The notes under the pieces were generated by a model, which had not been told where the DNA came from, ran no database searches, and saw nothing but the letters and a program-made list of their open reading frames with translations. Below are positions 1 through 8,589 of a stretch of 56,260 nucleotides of DNA, piece by piece. Origin of the DNA: Gallionella sp. (GTDB lineage Bacteria; Pseudomonadota; Gammaproteobacteria; Burkholderiales; Gallionellaceae); assembly GCA_030700315.1 (NCBI GenBank), contig JAUYJO010000077.1, forward strand, positions 1 through 56,260. The letters run 5' to 3'. The translations under genes were made by a program, and so were the position numbers. Positions within the stretch are counted from its first letter, which is position 1. The number at the start of each line of letters is the position of its first letter.

Positions 1-1128
1 CAGGCACTCAATGCCTTTCTCACTTTCGGCATCGCCTTCATTGCGCGTCCGTTCGGCGCCTTGCTGTTCGGCCACTTCGGCGACCGCATCGGGCGCAAGG
101 CAACCCTGGTCGCTTCACTGCTGGTGATGGGCATCTCCACCACGCTGATCGGCATGCTGCCCAGCTACGAAATGGTCGGCTGGGTCGCGCCCGCCCTGCT
201 CTGCCTGCTGCGCTTCGGTCAGGGCATCGGCCTCGGCGGCGAATGGGGCGGCGCGGCGTTGCTCGCGGCCGAATATGCGCCCGCAGGCAAACGCGGCTGG
301 TTCGGCATGTTTCCGCAACTGGGGCCCCCGGTCGGTTTCCTGTGCGCGGTCGGCAGCTTTCTGCTGCTGGCGAATCTGCTCGACGACAAACAATTCCGTG
401 ACTGGGGCTGGCGTATCCCCTTTCTCGCCAGCGCAATCCTGGTCATGCTTGGTCTCTATGTGCGGCTCAAACTCGCCGAAACGCCGGTGTTTGCCAAAGC
501 CTTGCAATCCACGCCACCGGCAAAATTGCCGCTGGCAGCTTTGCTGACAGACCATGTCCAGCCCTTGCTGCTCGGCGCGCTGCTGATGGTGGTGTGCTAT
601 GCGCTGTTCTACATCACCACGGTGTTTTCGTTGAGCTATGGCGTTGCCACGCTCGGCATCCCGCGCGCGCAGTTCCTGCTCATGCTGTGCATCGCCGTAC
701 TGTTCATGGCTGCCGCCACACCGCTCGCCGCATGGGCGGGTGACCGTTTCGGCCGCCGCCCGGTGTTGCTCGTCGCCAGCAGCGCGGCGTTGCTGTCCGG
801 CTTCCTGATGGAGCCGATGCTGGGTAGCGGATCATTGCCGCTGATCACAGTCTTCCTTTCCATCGAACTGTTTTTGATGGGCGCGACCTTCGCCCCGATG
901 GGCGCCCTGCTGCCGGAGCTTTTCCCGACCCGCGTGCGCTACACCGGCGCCGGCACCGCCTATAATCTCGGCGGCATCCTCGGCGCATCGCTGGCGCCCT
1001 ACATCGCACAAAAACTGGTGTTGCACGGCGGATTGAGCTGGGTGGGCGGCTACATCTCGGTCGCGGCGGCGATCAGCTTGTTCGCGGCATGGGCGATCCG
1101 CGAGACACGCGATCAGGACCTGGCATGA
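1..1128 (+). CDS. MFS transporter, metabolite:H+ symporter type (5' partial)
   Basis: Inner-membrane secondary transporter of the major facilitator superfamily. The reading frame is open from base 1, so the N-terminus lies outside the window. The motif GHFGDRIGRK near the visible start is the loop 2-3 MFS signature, and GDRFGRRP near residue 245 is its repeat between helices 8 and 9. RFGQGIGLGGEWGG in helix 4 is typical of the metabolite:H+ symporter (MHS) family (ProP, KgtP, ShiA relatives). About ten hydrophobic segments are visible. The substrate cannot be read from the sequence; MHS members move osmolytes, dicarboxylates or aromatic acids. A strong hairpin terminator follows the stop codon. 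Family assignment is confident; substrate is unknown. Confidence 0.88.
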   Translation, partial: QALNAFLTFGIAFIARPFGALLFGHFGDRIGRKATLVASLLVMGISTTLIGMLPSYEMVGWVAPALLCLLRFGQGIGLGGEWGGAALLAAEYAPAGKRGWFGMFPQLGPPVGFLCAVGSFLLLANLLDDKQFRDWGWRIPFLASAILVMLGLYVRLKLAETPVFAKALQSTPPAKLPLAALLTDHVQPLLLGALLMVVCYALFYITTVFSLSYGVATLGIPRAQFLLMLCIAVLFMAAATPLAAWAGDRFGRRPVLLVASSAALLSGFLMEPMLGSGSLPLITVFLSIELFLMGATFAPMGALLPELFPTRVRYTGAGTAYNLGGILGASLAPYIAQKLVLHGGLSWVGGYISVAAAISLFAAWAIRETRDQDLA

Positions 1129-1133
1129 ACCCC

Positions 1134-1259
1134 CGTCATTCCGGCACAGGCCGGAATCCAGCCAAAAGAGGCCTCCCGCGAAGCGGACAAAATCAGGGTG
1201 TCGTTCCGCTTCGCGGGAGTTGTTTTTTTCATCTGGATTCCGGCCTGCGCCGGAATGAT
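1134..1259. repeat. Inverted-repeat element with CATTCCGG-type ends
   Basis: The left end (1134-1161) and right end (1233-1259) are inverted copies of a sequence of the type ATTCCGGCNCAGGCCGGAAT, each itself palindromic. Between them lies a perfect 15-bp inverted repeat. This architecture matches the small dispersed intergenic repeats common in betaproteobacterial genomes. It sits exactly between the MFS gene and miaA. Confidence 0.75.
1173..1229 (+). terminator. Rho-independent terminator after the MFS gene
   Basis: A perfect 15-bp stem (1173-1187 with 1205-1219, CTCCCGCGAAGCGGA and its complement) with a 17-base loop is followed by a run of seven T at 1223-1229. It lies 45 bases after the MFS stop and inside the larger inverted-repeat element, so the repeat appears to serve as the terminator. 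Confidence 0.8.
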
Positions 1260-1270
1260 GGTGTATCGAA

Positions 1271-2206
1271 ATGAACGCTCTGCCCCCCGCCATCTTCCTG
1301 ATGGGCCCCACTGCCAGCGGCAAGACCGGTGTGGCGGTGGAACTGGCGCAGCGCCTGCCGGTGGAACTCATCAGCGTCGATTCCGCCCTGGTGTTTCGCG
1401 ACATGGATATCGGCACCGCCAAGCCGGATGCCGCCACCCTCGCCCGTGCACCGCATCACCTGATCAACATCATCGATCCGACCGAAGCCTATTCCGCCGC
1501 TGCCTTTCGCCATGACGCATTGCGCCTGATGGCAGACATCACCGCACGCGGAAAAGTACCGTTGCTGGTAGGCGGCACCATGCTGTATTTCAAGGCGCTG
1601 CGCGAAGGATTGAGTCCGCTGCCACAGGCCGATGCCGCGCTGCGTGCCGAACTGGATGCCGAGATCGCGCAATACGGCATTGAACATCTGCACCGCGAAC
1701 TCGCCAAAGTGGACTCCGAGACCGCCGCGCGCTTGCATCCCACCGACACCCAGCGCATCCAGCGCGCGCTCGAGATCTATCTAATTTCAGGCAAACCGAT
1801 GTCGGAGCTCATCAAAGCGCAGAAACAAGACGAACCACCCTACCGCATCCTGCCCATCGCACTGATTCCCTCCGATCGCGCCGTGCTGCACCAGCGCGTT
1901 GCAGCGCGCTTTTCCCAGATGCTGCAGCAGGGATTGGTGGATGAACTGCGCGGGCTGCGCGAGAAATACCCCCTGCAGCGCAACATGACCTCGATGCGCT
2001 GTGTCGGTTACCGGCAAGCATGGGAATTCATGGAAGGCGAGATCACTGCAGCCGAGTTGCGGGAGAAAGGCATCGCCGCCACGCGCCAACTGGCAAAACG
2101 CCAGCTCACCTGGTTGCGCGGCATGCCGGACAACATCGAACTAGATTGTCTGGCTGACGACCTGCTCAATCAGGTTATGACCCTCATCAGGTATGAACCA
2201 GTGTAA
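1271..2206 (+). CDS. miaA: tRNA dimethylallyltransferase MiaA
   Basis: Transfers a dimethylallyl group from dimethylallyl diphosphate to N6 of adenosine 37 in tRNAs that read codons starting with U; MiaB then methylthiolates it. The 311-residue length is normal for the family. The P-loop GPTASGKT lies at residues 11-18, followed by the family motif [19 protein letters not shown] and later [12 protein letters not shown]. The C-terminal part carries the [13 protein letters not shown] tRNA-contact signature and [12 protein letters not shown]. Start chosen at the ATG 12 bases after the upstream inverted repeat, which leaves the P-loop at the usual distance from the N-terminus. It is not next to hfq or mutL as it is in many other proteobacteria. 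Confidence 0.97.
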   Translation: MNALPPAIFLMGPTASGKTGVAVELAQRLPVELISVDSALVFRDMDIGTAKPDAATLARAPHHLINIIDPTEAYSAAAFRHDALRLMADITARGKVPLLVGGTMLYFKALREGLSPLPQADAALRAELDAEIAQYGIEHLHRELAKVDSETAARLHPTDTQRIQRALEIYLISGKPMSELIKAQKQDEPPYRILPIALIPSDRAVLHQRVAARFSQMLQQGLVDELRGLREKYPLQRNMTSMRCVGYRQAWEFMEGEITAAELREKGIAATRQLAKRQLTWLRGMPDNIELDCLADDLLNQVMTLIRYEPV

Positions 2207-2224
2207 TACTTATGCCCATTCCTG

Positions 2225-2248
2225 TAGGTCGGACTTCAGCCCGACCCA
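2225..2248. terminator. GC-rich hairpin between convergent genes
   Basis: GGTCGG (2227-2232) pairs with CCGACC (2241-2246) around an 8-base loop in the 47-base gap between miaA and the convergent HDOD gene. The sequence resembles the GTCGGGCTTCAGCCCGAC repeats found between convergent genes in many proteobacteria. There is no clear T-run, so the terminator role is inferred from position. Confidence 0.5.
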
Positions 2249-2253
2249 TAGAT

Positions 2254-3102
2254 TCAATGCGGCTGCGCCAGATCGCACGAGTTGTCTTCATCCGGTGCGA
2301 CCAGTGCCATCGCATCGCTCGCCGGGATACGCAACAGGTCACCCATCTCCTGGTAATCATCCGGCAGCGCCGCGTCATTCCAGCCGTTGGCCGAGTGGCG
2401 CGCCAGATTGACCGCCAGCGCAACACAGCGCACGCGCGGTTTACTGGCGTTGCCATCATCCATCAGGTCCAGCAGCAACTGCGGCAAGTTCCACTCCTTG
2501 ACCAGCGTTTTTTGCAGATCGGGCAGATTGAAACCCAGCACTTGCTCCTGCACCGCACGACTGCGCAGCGTTTTATCCTGCTGTTGCAACGCGTGGATAT
2601 TCAGCATCTCCTGTGGCGCGTGACACCACAGCAGCATCTCGGCCAGATCATGCAGCAAGGCGGCGATACGCACTTCCTCGTAGTGCATGTCGTTCAGGCG
2701 GATCGCCCAGTCGCGTGCATAGCCGGAGGCGCGGTGCGCGCGGTGTACCACACGCAACAGTTCGACCAGTGCATTCGTCTGCCCCTGTAACGTGTCTTGC
2801 ACATGGGGTGTAGCGGGAACCTTATCATAGAAAGCCTCGACCCCCAGCATCAGCAGCGCCTGCTCGACCACGATGACTTCGCTGGTCTGGCTGCGGCGTT
2901 TGTGCTGTTGCAGATAACGCAATAACTTGACCGTCAACATCGGATCGGCCGCGATCGCATCCGCCACGTTGCGCGCACTGAGCCTGTTCGCATCCTGGCG
3001 CAAGGCGGCGAGTTCGCGTGCCGTTTGCTTGAGCACGGGGATATCCGCCTGCGACAGAAAAGCGACCCATCCCGCCAATCCGCTGATGTTGTGTGTTGCC
3101 AT
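2254..3102 (-). CDS. HDOD domain protein
   Basis: Predicted cytoplasmic signalling protein of about 282 residues with a single HDOD domain (metal-independent HD-related output domain). The segment with NVADAIAADPMLTVKLLRYL and the later LLHDLAEMLLW is characteristic; HDOD proteins lack the full HD catalytic set. The chosen ATG is preceded by GGAGGG at seven bases, which favours it over the upstream ATG at 3126. It lies downstream of arnD on the same strand and may be read through from that operon, but nothing ties it to lipid A modification. Partners and signals are unknown. Confidence 0.8.
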   Translation of the reverse strand: MATHNISGLAGWVAFLSQADIPVLKQTARELAALRQDANRLSARNVADAIAADPMLTVKLLRYLQQHKRRSQTSEVIVVEQALLMLGVEAFYDKVPATPHVQDTLQGQTNALVELLRVVHRAHRASGYARDWAIRLNDMHYEEVRIAALLHDLAEMLLWCHAPQEMLNIHALQQQDKTLRSRAVQEQVLGFNLPDLQKTLVKEWNLPQLLLDLMDDGNASKPRVRCVALAVNLARHSANGWNDAALPDDYQEMGDLLRIPASDAMALVAPDEDNSCDLAQPH

Positions 3103-3155
3103 AAGCCCTCCAATGCAGGTACGCAAAAGGATTTACGGCAGTTTGGAGAATTTCT

Positions 3156-4061
3156 TTAGGAAAATTCGCCCTGCACAGCCAGCAATCCGCTTCGTCCCTC
3201 GACCGATCCCTGTTTTACTTCGTGCAGAGGCAATTTGGCCAGATTCAGGGTTTGCAGGTATTGCCGCATGGAAACCAGTTGATAATCCTGCTTTTGCCAG
3301 CCCTGCAGCAACTGCTCAAAGATCGGCAGCCACTTCTGCCCTTCCAGCTCGGCGTGCAGGGTGTAGACGTGGCCAGTTTCTGGTGCATCCCGCGTCAGTT
3401 GCAGCAGGTGTTGCGCCACATTTTCCAGCGTGATGCCGTCGCGCCCGATGAGCTCGTCCAGCGTCGGCAAGGTGGTGGGCAACTGCGGGCAGGCGATGAT
3501 CTCGGCATCCCAGGTCGGAATGAAAGGATGCGTGCCGCGCGTATCGGAGCTGTAGTCGAAACCAAGGTGTTGCATCTGGCGCAAGGCGTGGCGGTTGGTC
3601 TGCCAGCCGGCGGCGGCGTGTGATTTGGGGGCTTCGCCGAAGATTTCGGTATAGCGCTCCACCGCACGCTGCAGCTCGCGCCGTGTCCATGCTTCATCCT
3701 TGCCCGCCGCATGATCCTGCCAGCGAATGTGGTCGTAACAATGGATGCCGACCTCGAACCCCGCATCACGCACGGAACGCAGGATGTCGGCACACTTCCT
3801 GCCGATGTCGGGACCGGGCAGCAGGGTGCCGTACATCAGCGTCTTGATGCCGTAATGCTCGACCACCGACGTGCGCGACACCTTCTGCATGAAGCCGGGA
3901 CGAAAAACACGCTTGATGGCGCGCCCGGTGTGGTCGGGGCCGAGCGAAAAAAAGAAGGTGGCCTGCGCGTTGTGACGTTGCAACGCATCAACCAGACGCG
4001 GCACGCCTTCACGTGTGCCGCGATAGGTATCGACGTCGATTTTGAGGGCGAGTGGCTTCAT
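3156..4061 (-). CDS. arnD: 4-deoxy-4-formamido-L-arabinose-phosphoundecaprenol deformylase ArnD
   Basis: Polysaccharide-deacetylase (NodB/CE4) fold enzyme that removes the formyl group from undecaprenyl-phosphate-Ara4FN before flipping of Ara4N. At 301 residues it matches ArnD length. KIDVDTYRGT at residues 7-16 holds the metal-site aspartates, TFFFSLGPDHTGRAIKRVFRPGF is an ArnD signature, and EVGIHCYDHIRWQDH carries the metal-binding histidines. SSDTRGTHPF is also typical. It lies at the downstream end of the arnC-arnA-arnD cluster, separated from the decarboxylase gene by a 76-base spacer with an imperfect inverted repeat. Confidence 0.93.
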   Translation of the reverse strand: MKPLALKIDVDTYRGTREGVPRLVDALQRHNAQATFFFSLGPDHTGRAIKRVFRPGFMQKVSRTSVVEHYGIKTLMYGTLLPGPDIGRKCADILRSVRDAGFEVGIHCYDHIRWQDHAAGKDEAWTRRELQRAVERYTEIFGEAPKSHAAAGWQTNRHALRQMQHLGFDYSSDTRGTHPFIPTWDAEIIACPQLPTTLPTLDELIGRDGITLENVAQHLLQLTRDAPETGHVYTLHAELEGQKWLPIFEQLLQGWQKQDYQLVSMRQYLQTLNLAKLPLHEVKQGSVEGRSGLLAVQGEFS

Positions 4062-4065
4062 TCGA

Positions 4066-4134
4066 GGATTTGGGATTCTGGATTTGGGATTTTGTCAGGT
4101 TTTCCCTAATTTCAAAATCCCAGTTCCAAAATCC
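4066..4134. repeat. Imperfect inverted repeat rich in GGATTTGGGATT
   Basis: Two direct copies of GGATTTGGGATT (4066 and about 4080) are followed by AAAATCCCAG and CCAAAATCC, which pair with them in inverted orientation. It fills the spacer between the decarboxylase gene and arnD and could form an mRNA hairpin inside the operon. Confidence 0.5.
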
Positions 4135-4137
4135 TGA

Positions 4138-5181
4138 TTAATCGACCAAGCCGCGTGCCTCGGCGATCTGGCTGCGATACGCATCGAATATCTTGCGTAG
4201 CGTGTCGGCCATGTTGGTGGTGGGCTGCCAGCCCAGTTCTTCGCAGGTATTGGTGATCTTCGGCACACGGTTCTGCACGTCCTGGTAACCCTTGCCGTAG
4301 TAGGCGTCGGAAGTCGTCTCGACGATCTTCACCTTCGCCGCTGATTCGGCATACTCGGGATACTCTTTCGCCAGCTTCAGCATCATGTCGGCCAGGTCGC
4401 GGATCGCGAAATTGTTGGTCGGGTTGCCGATATTGTAGATCTTGCCGGTGGCCACGCCGTTCTTGTTGTCGATGATCTTCATCAGCGCGTCGATGCCGTC
4501 GTCAATGTAGGTGAAGGCGCGTTTCTGATGGCCGCCGTCCACCAGACTGATGTTGTTGCCGCGAATGATGTGACCGAGGAACTGGGTCACCACGCGCGAA
4601 CTGCCTTCCTTCGGTGTGTTGATCGAATCCAGACCGGAACCGATCCAGTTGAACGGACGAAACAGGGTGAAGTTCAAATTATCCTGCATACCGTAACCCC
4701 AGATCACGCGATCCATCAGCTGCTTGGAGGTGGAGTAGATCCAGCGCGGCATGTTGATCGGGCCGCAGATCAATTCGGAATTTTCCGGGTCGAATTCCTC
4801 GTCGTGGCACATGCCATACACTTCGGAAGTCGACGGGAACATCAGGTGTTTTTTATACTTCACTGCGGCGCGCACGATGGGCAGATTGGCTTCAAAGTCC
4901 AGCTCGAACACGCGCAGCGGCTGCTTGACGTAAGTGGCGGGGGTGGCGATGGCAACCAGCGGCAGGATCACATCGCATTTCTTCACGTGGTATTCCACCC
5001 ATTCCTTGTTGATGGTGATGTCGCCTTCGAAGAAGTGGAAGCGCGGCTGACCGATCAGGTCGGTGATGCGATCGGTGCTCATGTCCATGCCATAGACTTC
5101 CCAGTCGGTGGTGGCGAGGATGCGGTTGGACAGATGGTGGCCGATGAAACCGTTCACGCCCAGGATCAGTACTTTTTTCAT
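4138..5181 (-). CDS. arnA: UDP-glucuronate oxidative decarboxylase, ArnA C-terminal-domain homologue
   Basis: Short-chain dehydrogenase-fold enzyme equal to the C-terminal half of enterobacterial ArnA, which oxidatively decarboxylates UDP-glucuronate to UDP-4-keto-pentose. The Rossmann motif GVNGFIGHHL lies near residue 7, LPLVAIATPATYVKQPLRVFELDF near residue 80, and the catalytic set S/T-Y-x3-K appears as PSTSEVYG and YSTSKQLMD. Length is about 347 residues. The start at 5181 is preceded by GAGGAAATAGAA; an upstream in-frame ATG lacks such a site. The gene begins 10 bases after the stop of the formyltransferase gene, so the two ArnA activities are made as separate chains and are probably translationally coupled. 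Confidence 0.92.
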   Translation of the reverse strand: MKKVLILGVNGFIGHHLSNRILATTDWEVYGMDMSTDRITDLIGQPRFHFFEGDITINKEWVEYHVKKCDVILPLVAIATPATYVKQPLRVFELDFEANLPIVRAAVKYKKHLMFPSTSEVYGMCHDEEFDPENSELICGPINMPRWIYSTSKQLMDRVIWGYGMQDNLNFTLFRPFNWIGSGLDSINTPKEGSSRVVTQFLGHIIRGNNISLVDGGHQKRAFTYIDDGIDALMKIIDNKNGVATGKIYNIGNPTNNFAIRDLADMMLKLAKEYPEYAESAAKVKIVETTSDAYYGKGYQDVQNRVPKITNTCEELGWQPTTNMADTLRKIFDAYRSQIAEARGLVD

Positions 5182-5191
5182 TTCTATTTCC

Positions 5192-6211
5192 TCAATGATT
5201 GAACTCAAATTTTTCCGTGCCGTACTTTGCCGCAAATTCTGCCGCGCTCATCTCGGCGCCATCCAGCTCAAAGCGCACCACATGCAGCACACCGCTGCCG
5301 CAGATCGCACAGGCCTTGCCGTCCTTGATATAGAACGCGGGCTTCTCATCTGATACTGTGCGGTCGCGACACGTTACTGGCGAAGCCAGCCGATCGCGGG
5401 ATCGACCGCAAGACGACCCTTCCCGCACCAAAGTGCTTCGCACCACCGTTTCAGGGTCGTCACCGGTGACCAAGGTCTGCAAGATACGCAGCGGTTTGCC
5501 CATCACCAGCGTCATCGCACCGGGATACGGCGGCGCCACGGCGCGCACCAGGTTGTGTATCTGCTGCGCCGACTGTGACCAGTCGATGACGCCGTCTTCA
5601 GCCTTGCGCCCGCCGAAGTAGGCGCCCTGGTTCAGATCCTGTTTCATCGCTTGCGCCTTGCCTGCCAGCAACGCGGGAAGCACATCGTTCAGTGCCATCT
5701 CCGCCGCCACCGTCACTTTCTGGAATACGTCATGTGCGGTGTCGTTGGGCAGGATAGGCACCGCCTGCTGCGCCAGGATGTCGCCGTTGTCCGGCTTCTC
5801 GGTCATGTAGTGCAGCGTCGCACCGGTTTCCGTTTCTCCGCGAATTATCGCCCAGTTCACCGGCACCCGCCCGCGGTATTGCGGCAGCAGCGAGCCGTGC
5901 ATATTGAGCGCGCCGCGCTTGGGAATGGCCAGCAGCGGTGCTTTCAGCATCTCGCGGTAGTAGAAGGAAAAGAAGAAATCCGGCTGCAAGGCGCGAATCT
6001 GCTCGATTACTTGCGGCGTATTCGGATTGTCTGGCGTGATGGTCGGAATGCGGTGCAACTCAGCCAGCTTCTGCACACTCTCGAACCAGATGGTTTCTTG
6101 CGGATTATCGCGGTGGGTGACCACCAACTTCACATCCAAACCGTGCGCCAGCAACACGTTCAGGCATCGGTATCCCACGTTGTGGTACGCAAAAACAACG
6201 GCACTACTCAT
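5192..6211 (-). CDS. arnA: UDP-Ara4N formyltransferase, ArnA N-terminal-domain homologue, with in-frame palindromic insertion
   Basis: Methionyl-tRNA-formyltransferase-fold enzyme that formylates UDP-4-amino-4-deoxy-L-arabinose using N10-formyl-tetrahydrofolate. FFFSFYYREML and ALNMHGSLLPQYRGRVPVNWAI contain the catalytic Asn-His pair, and GATLHYMTEKPDNGDI supplies the catalytic Asp. The C-terminal subdomain begins near residue 225. Between GDDPETVV and DEKPAFYIKDGKA lies an Arg/Ser-rich stretch of about 30 residues that does not resemble the family. It is encoded by two consecutive palindromes at 5360-5461. The frame stays open through it, so the gene is called functional with reduced certainty. 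The stop lies 10 bases before the decarboxylase start; the start overlaps the arnC stop by 8 bases. Confidence 0.9.
   Translation of the reverse strand: MSSAVVFAYHNVGYRCLNVLLAHGLDVKLVVTHRDNPQETIWFESVQKLAELHRIPTITPDNPNTPQVIEQIRALQPDFFFSFYYREMLKAPLLAIPKRGALNMHGSLLPQYRGRVPVNWAIIRGETETGATLHYMTEKPDNGDILAQQAVPILPNDTAHDVFQKVTVAAEMALNDVLPALLAGKAQAMKQDLNQGAYFGGRKAEDGVIDWSQSAQQIHNLVRAVAPPYPGAMTLVMGKPLRILQTLVTGDDPETVVRSTLVREGSSCGRSRDRLASPVTCRDRTVSDEKPAFYIKDGKACAICGSGVLHVVRFELDGAEMSAAEFAAKYGTEKFEFNH
5360..5461. repeat. Two nested palindromes inserted in the arnA formyltransferase frame
   Basis: Unit 1 (5360-5409) has 7-bp outer arms GCGGTCG/CGACCGC around an inner hairpin CTGGC-GAA-GCCAG (5377-5389). 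Unit 2 (5412-5461) has 9-bp outer arms GACGACCCT/AGGGTCGTC around an inner hairpin GTGC-TTC-GCAC (5433-5443). Both are about 50 bp, adjacent and in frame. Confidence 0.7.
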
Positions 6212-7145
6212 TGTTCTTTTCCAATACAGCCTCGATCAGATAGCGCGGCCGGTGGCGCACTTGCTGGTAGATGCGCCCGATGTACTCGCCCAACAGACCG
6301 ATACCGAACAGCGCGATGCCGATAAGGAAAAACATCAGCGCGAACAAGGTGAACAAGCCCTCTGCTTCCGGGCCAATCCACAGCCGGCGTATCACCAGAA
6401 AGATGAAGAAGAATGCGGAGAGCACCGAGATCAGCATCCCCAGCATGGAGAACATCTGCAACGGCACCAGCGAGAAGCTGGTCATCAGGTCAAAGTTGAG
6501 GCGGATCAGGCTGTACATCGAATATTTGGATTCGCCCGCCGCGCGCTCCTCGTGCCCCACCACCACCTCGGCCGGATTCTTCGCAAAGCTGTAGGCCAGT
6601 GCCGGAATGAAGGTATTCACTTCCTTGCAACTGTTGATCGCGTCGATGATGTTGCGGTCGTAGGCGCGGAACATGCAGCCCTGGTCGGTCATCTTGATGC
6701 GGGTGATCTTTTCGCGCAGGCCGTTCATCGCGCGCGAGGCGACATGCCGCCACCAGCTATCGTTGCGCTGGCGGCGGATGGAACCGACGTAATCGTGTCC
6801 CTCGTCCATCTTCGCCAGCAGCAGACCGGTGTCTTCCGGCGGGTTCTGCAAATCCGCGTCCAGCGTCACGATGCGCTGCCCGCGACATTGCTCGAAACCC
6901 GCCATGATTGCCATGTGCTGGCCGAAATTGCCGTTGAACAACACCACGCGCGTCACATCCGGGCGCTGCTGGAATTGCTCGCGCAAAATCGCGGCAGAAC
7001 GGTCGCGGCTGCCGTCGTTGACGAACACGATCTCGTAGCTGATGCCGAGCTGGTCCAGCGCGGGATACAAGCGGTCGAACAGGGCTTGCAAGGCCTGCTC
7101 CTCGTTATAGACGGGAATGACGACGGAAAGTTGGGGAGAACTCAT
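6204..7145 (-). CDS. arnC: Undecaprenyl-phosphate Ara4FN transferase ArnC
   Basis: GT2-family glycosyltransferase that moves 4-deoxy-4-formamido-L-arabinose from UDP to undecaprenyl phosphate at the inner membrane. The N-terminal LSVVIPVYNEE and FVNDGSRDRS are GT2 hallmarks, and TLDADLQNPPED carries the metal-binding DxD. Two C-terminal membrane segments (about residues 233-258 and 268-292) match the ArnC/DPM1 architecture. Length is 313 residues, close to the usual 320. It is first in the arnC-arnA(FT)-arnA(DH)-arnD run and overlaps the next gene by 8 bases. Confidence 0.92.
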   Translation of the reverse strand: MSSPQLSVVIPVYNEEQALQALFDRLYPALDQLGISYEIVFVNDGSRDRSAAILREQFQQRPDVTRVVLFNGNFGQHMAIMAGFEQCRGQRIVTLDADLQNPPEDTGLLLAKMDEGHDYVGSIRRQRNDSWWRHVASRAMNGLREKITRIKMTDQGCMFRAYDRNIIDAINSCKEVNTFIPALAYSFAKNPAEVVVGHEERAAGESKYSMYSLIRLNFDLMTSFSLVPLQMFSMLGMLISVLSAFFFIFLVIRRLWIGPEAEGLFTLFALMFFLIGIALFGIGLLGEYIGRIYQQVRHRPRYLIEAVLEKNNE

Positions 7146-7319
7146 AGGGACGGCATTTTAGCGCAGCGTGGCCTAATTACGAAATACAAAGCGACTACGG
7201 CGCAGCAGGCAATAGGACGAAAAAATCACCCAACCGACCGCCAGCAATCTGCACACCGGCAATACCCGGCAATCAACAGACCAATCGAAATAGGTAATTA
7301 TGGAGTCCGCCTGTATTGA

Positions 7320-8144
7320 TCACCATCGATCACTGCCCCCGCCTATTGCATTTGCGCGAAGCTCCAATTCCTGTTTTATTCCGAGCAGCTTATTTTTGAC
7401 TCTCTTTCCATTTTTACTGCCCAAACGAAGCATGATCTTCTGGCCGATGGACAGCGCTTCCAAACCGGGGTCCGCATATTGGTAGAAGTATTTCGGTTGA
7501 ACCAGTTTGATCGGTTCCTTGACGACCGGTGTATCCAGCAGATCATCCATTGTTTCAATCAACTGGTCATTGAAATTTTTATCCGGGTAACCAAGTTCCC
7601 CGTATACCTGCTGAAACAGAGGATAGAGGCGGACATAAAGTTCAACTAATTTTTTGGTGTCAATTGCCTCGGCAATTTCCACGTAGGATGCATAGCGACC
7701 TGAATTCTTTGGACTGATGGCCAAATTTTCTTCGGCGCCAGCGGTGAGAAAACTTCCCGCTGGCGGTTTGAACGGCATCACTTTTACAGGCACGCGCTGC
7801 TGCGGCAGATTGTCAACAGTTACAACGATCTTGCGAATGATTTGTTCGGAGCGGAAAAACTTCATCAACGCCGGATTCCCCACCAAATCGGCCAGAGCAT
7901 CGAACACAAAACTGTCGCTCTTTGCCAGCTGAACGAGAGGCTGTGCGGGCGGGGTCTTGATCTCCCGGCTCACAGTCGGCGCAGGCGCAGGCACGGGCGG
8001 AGGGGGAGGAGGGGGAGACGGCGGAATATTCCTTATTTGAACGATCTCGGGTTCAGGTTGTTCGGATTGCCAGAACAGATAAGCCGCAAACGCAGCGCCC
8101 AGCAAAATCAGAGCCGCGATTGCGAACGACATTTTCTTGTTCAT
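7320..8144 (-). CDS. DUF3014 domain membrane-anchored protein
   Basis: Protein of about 274 residues with a single N-terminal membrane anchor (residues 5-24, after MNKK) followed by a proline run and a globular periplasmic-side domain. The body (ALADLVGNPALMKFF through LGSKNGKRVKNKLL) matches the DUF3014 family, whose function is unknown. Start at 8144 is supported by GGAGAACGAAC upstream; the longer in-frame extension lacks a site. It lies between arnB-side and arnC-side gene blocks but has its own spacers on both sides (174 and about 170 bases), so a role in Ara4N synthesis is not implied. Confidence 0.8.
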   Translation of the reverse strand: MNKKMSFAIAALILLGAAFAAYLFWQSEQPEPEIVQIRNIPPSPPPPPPPVPAPAPTVSREIKTPPAQPLVQLAKSDSFVFDALADLVGNPALMKFFRSEQIIRKIVVTVDNLPQQRVPVKVMPFKPPAGSFLTAGAEENLAISPKNSGRYASYVEIAEAIDTKKLVELYVRLYPLFQQVYGELGYPDKNFNDQLIETMDDLLDTPVVKEPIKLVQPKYFYQYADPGLEALSIGQKIMLRLGSKNGKRVKNKLLGIKQELELRANAIGGGSDRW

Positions 8145-8280
8145 GTTCGTTCTCCACTTTGGTATACGCAAATGCAGAATCAAAAACCAATGGGTTCAGA
8201 CTCCATTGATCGCGTAAAACCAAAATATCACATCTTGCGCCGAGACGCGCATAAACATCACCTGCAGTTTCTCAACACCT

Positions 8281-8310
8281 TTTCCCCGGCAAAGCCGCGG
8301 CGGGGAAAGC
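8281..8310. terminator. Possible stem-loop after the arnT-arnB operon
   Basis: TTTCCCCG and CGGGGAAA (8 bp) pair around a GC-rich loop just beyond the stop codon of the AF1514-like gene. No U-run follows, so it may be a processing or stability hairpin rather than an intrinsic terminator. Confidence 0.35.
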
Positions 8311-8313
8311 GAA

Positions 8314-8589
8314 CTATCCCAGTGGCCGGAAACAGAACACGAAACGACCCTCATCGAAATCCACGGCCAGCGCACCGCCCCGGTTCAGCGCGTAATCCCA
8401 GAATCCTTTGATGGCGCAGCCTTCGTGACACTCACTGACATGCGCGGGCGATTCGAGATCGCGTTCGCGGTCATACCAGGACAGCAACATGTTTTCACCA
8501 ATCAGCCCGTCAGCCACTTCAGTTGCACGCTTGATCGCAGCGTCAAAGTTGAAGCGAGTTCCGCTCGAGATGATGCGATGTATCTTCAT
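8314..8589 (-). CDS. AF1514-like (DUF5619) small protein
   Basis: Ninety-one residue soluble protein resembling the AF1514/DUF5619 family of unknown function. Recognisable pieces are FDAAIKRATEVADGL, ECHEGCAIKGFWDYALNRGG and the C-terminal FCFRPLG. The start codon overlaps the arnB stop by four bases (ATGA), so it is co-translated with arnB as the last gene of the arnT-flippase-arnB operon. The conserved Cys pair ECHEGC suggests a metal or redox role, which is inference only. Confidence 0.6.
   Translation of the reverse strand: MKIHRIISSGTRFNFDAAIKRATEVADGLIGENMLLSWYDRERDLESPAHVSECHEGCAIKGFWDYALNRGGALAVDFDEGRFVFCFRPLG

Noticed and set aside
6027-7319. Long plus-strand open frame opposite arnC and arnA
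   Set aside because: Low-complexity His/Gln-rich translation; antisense to well-supported genes.
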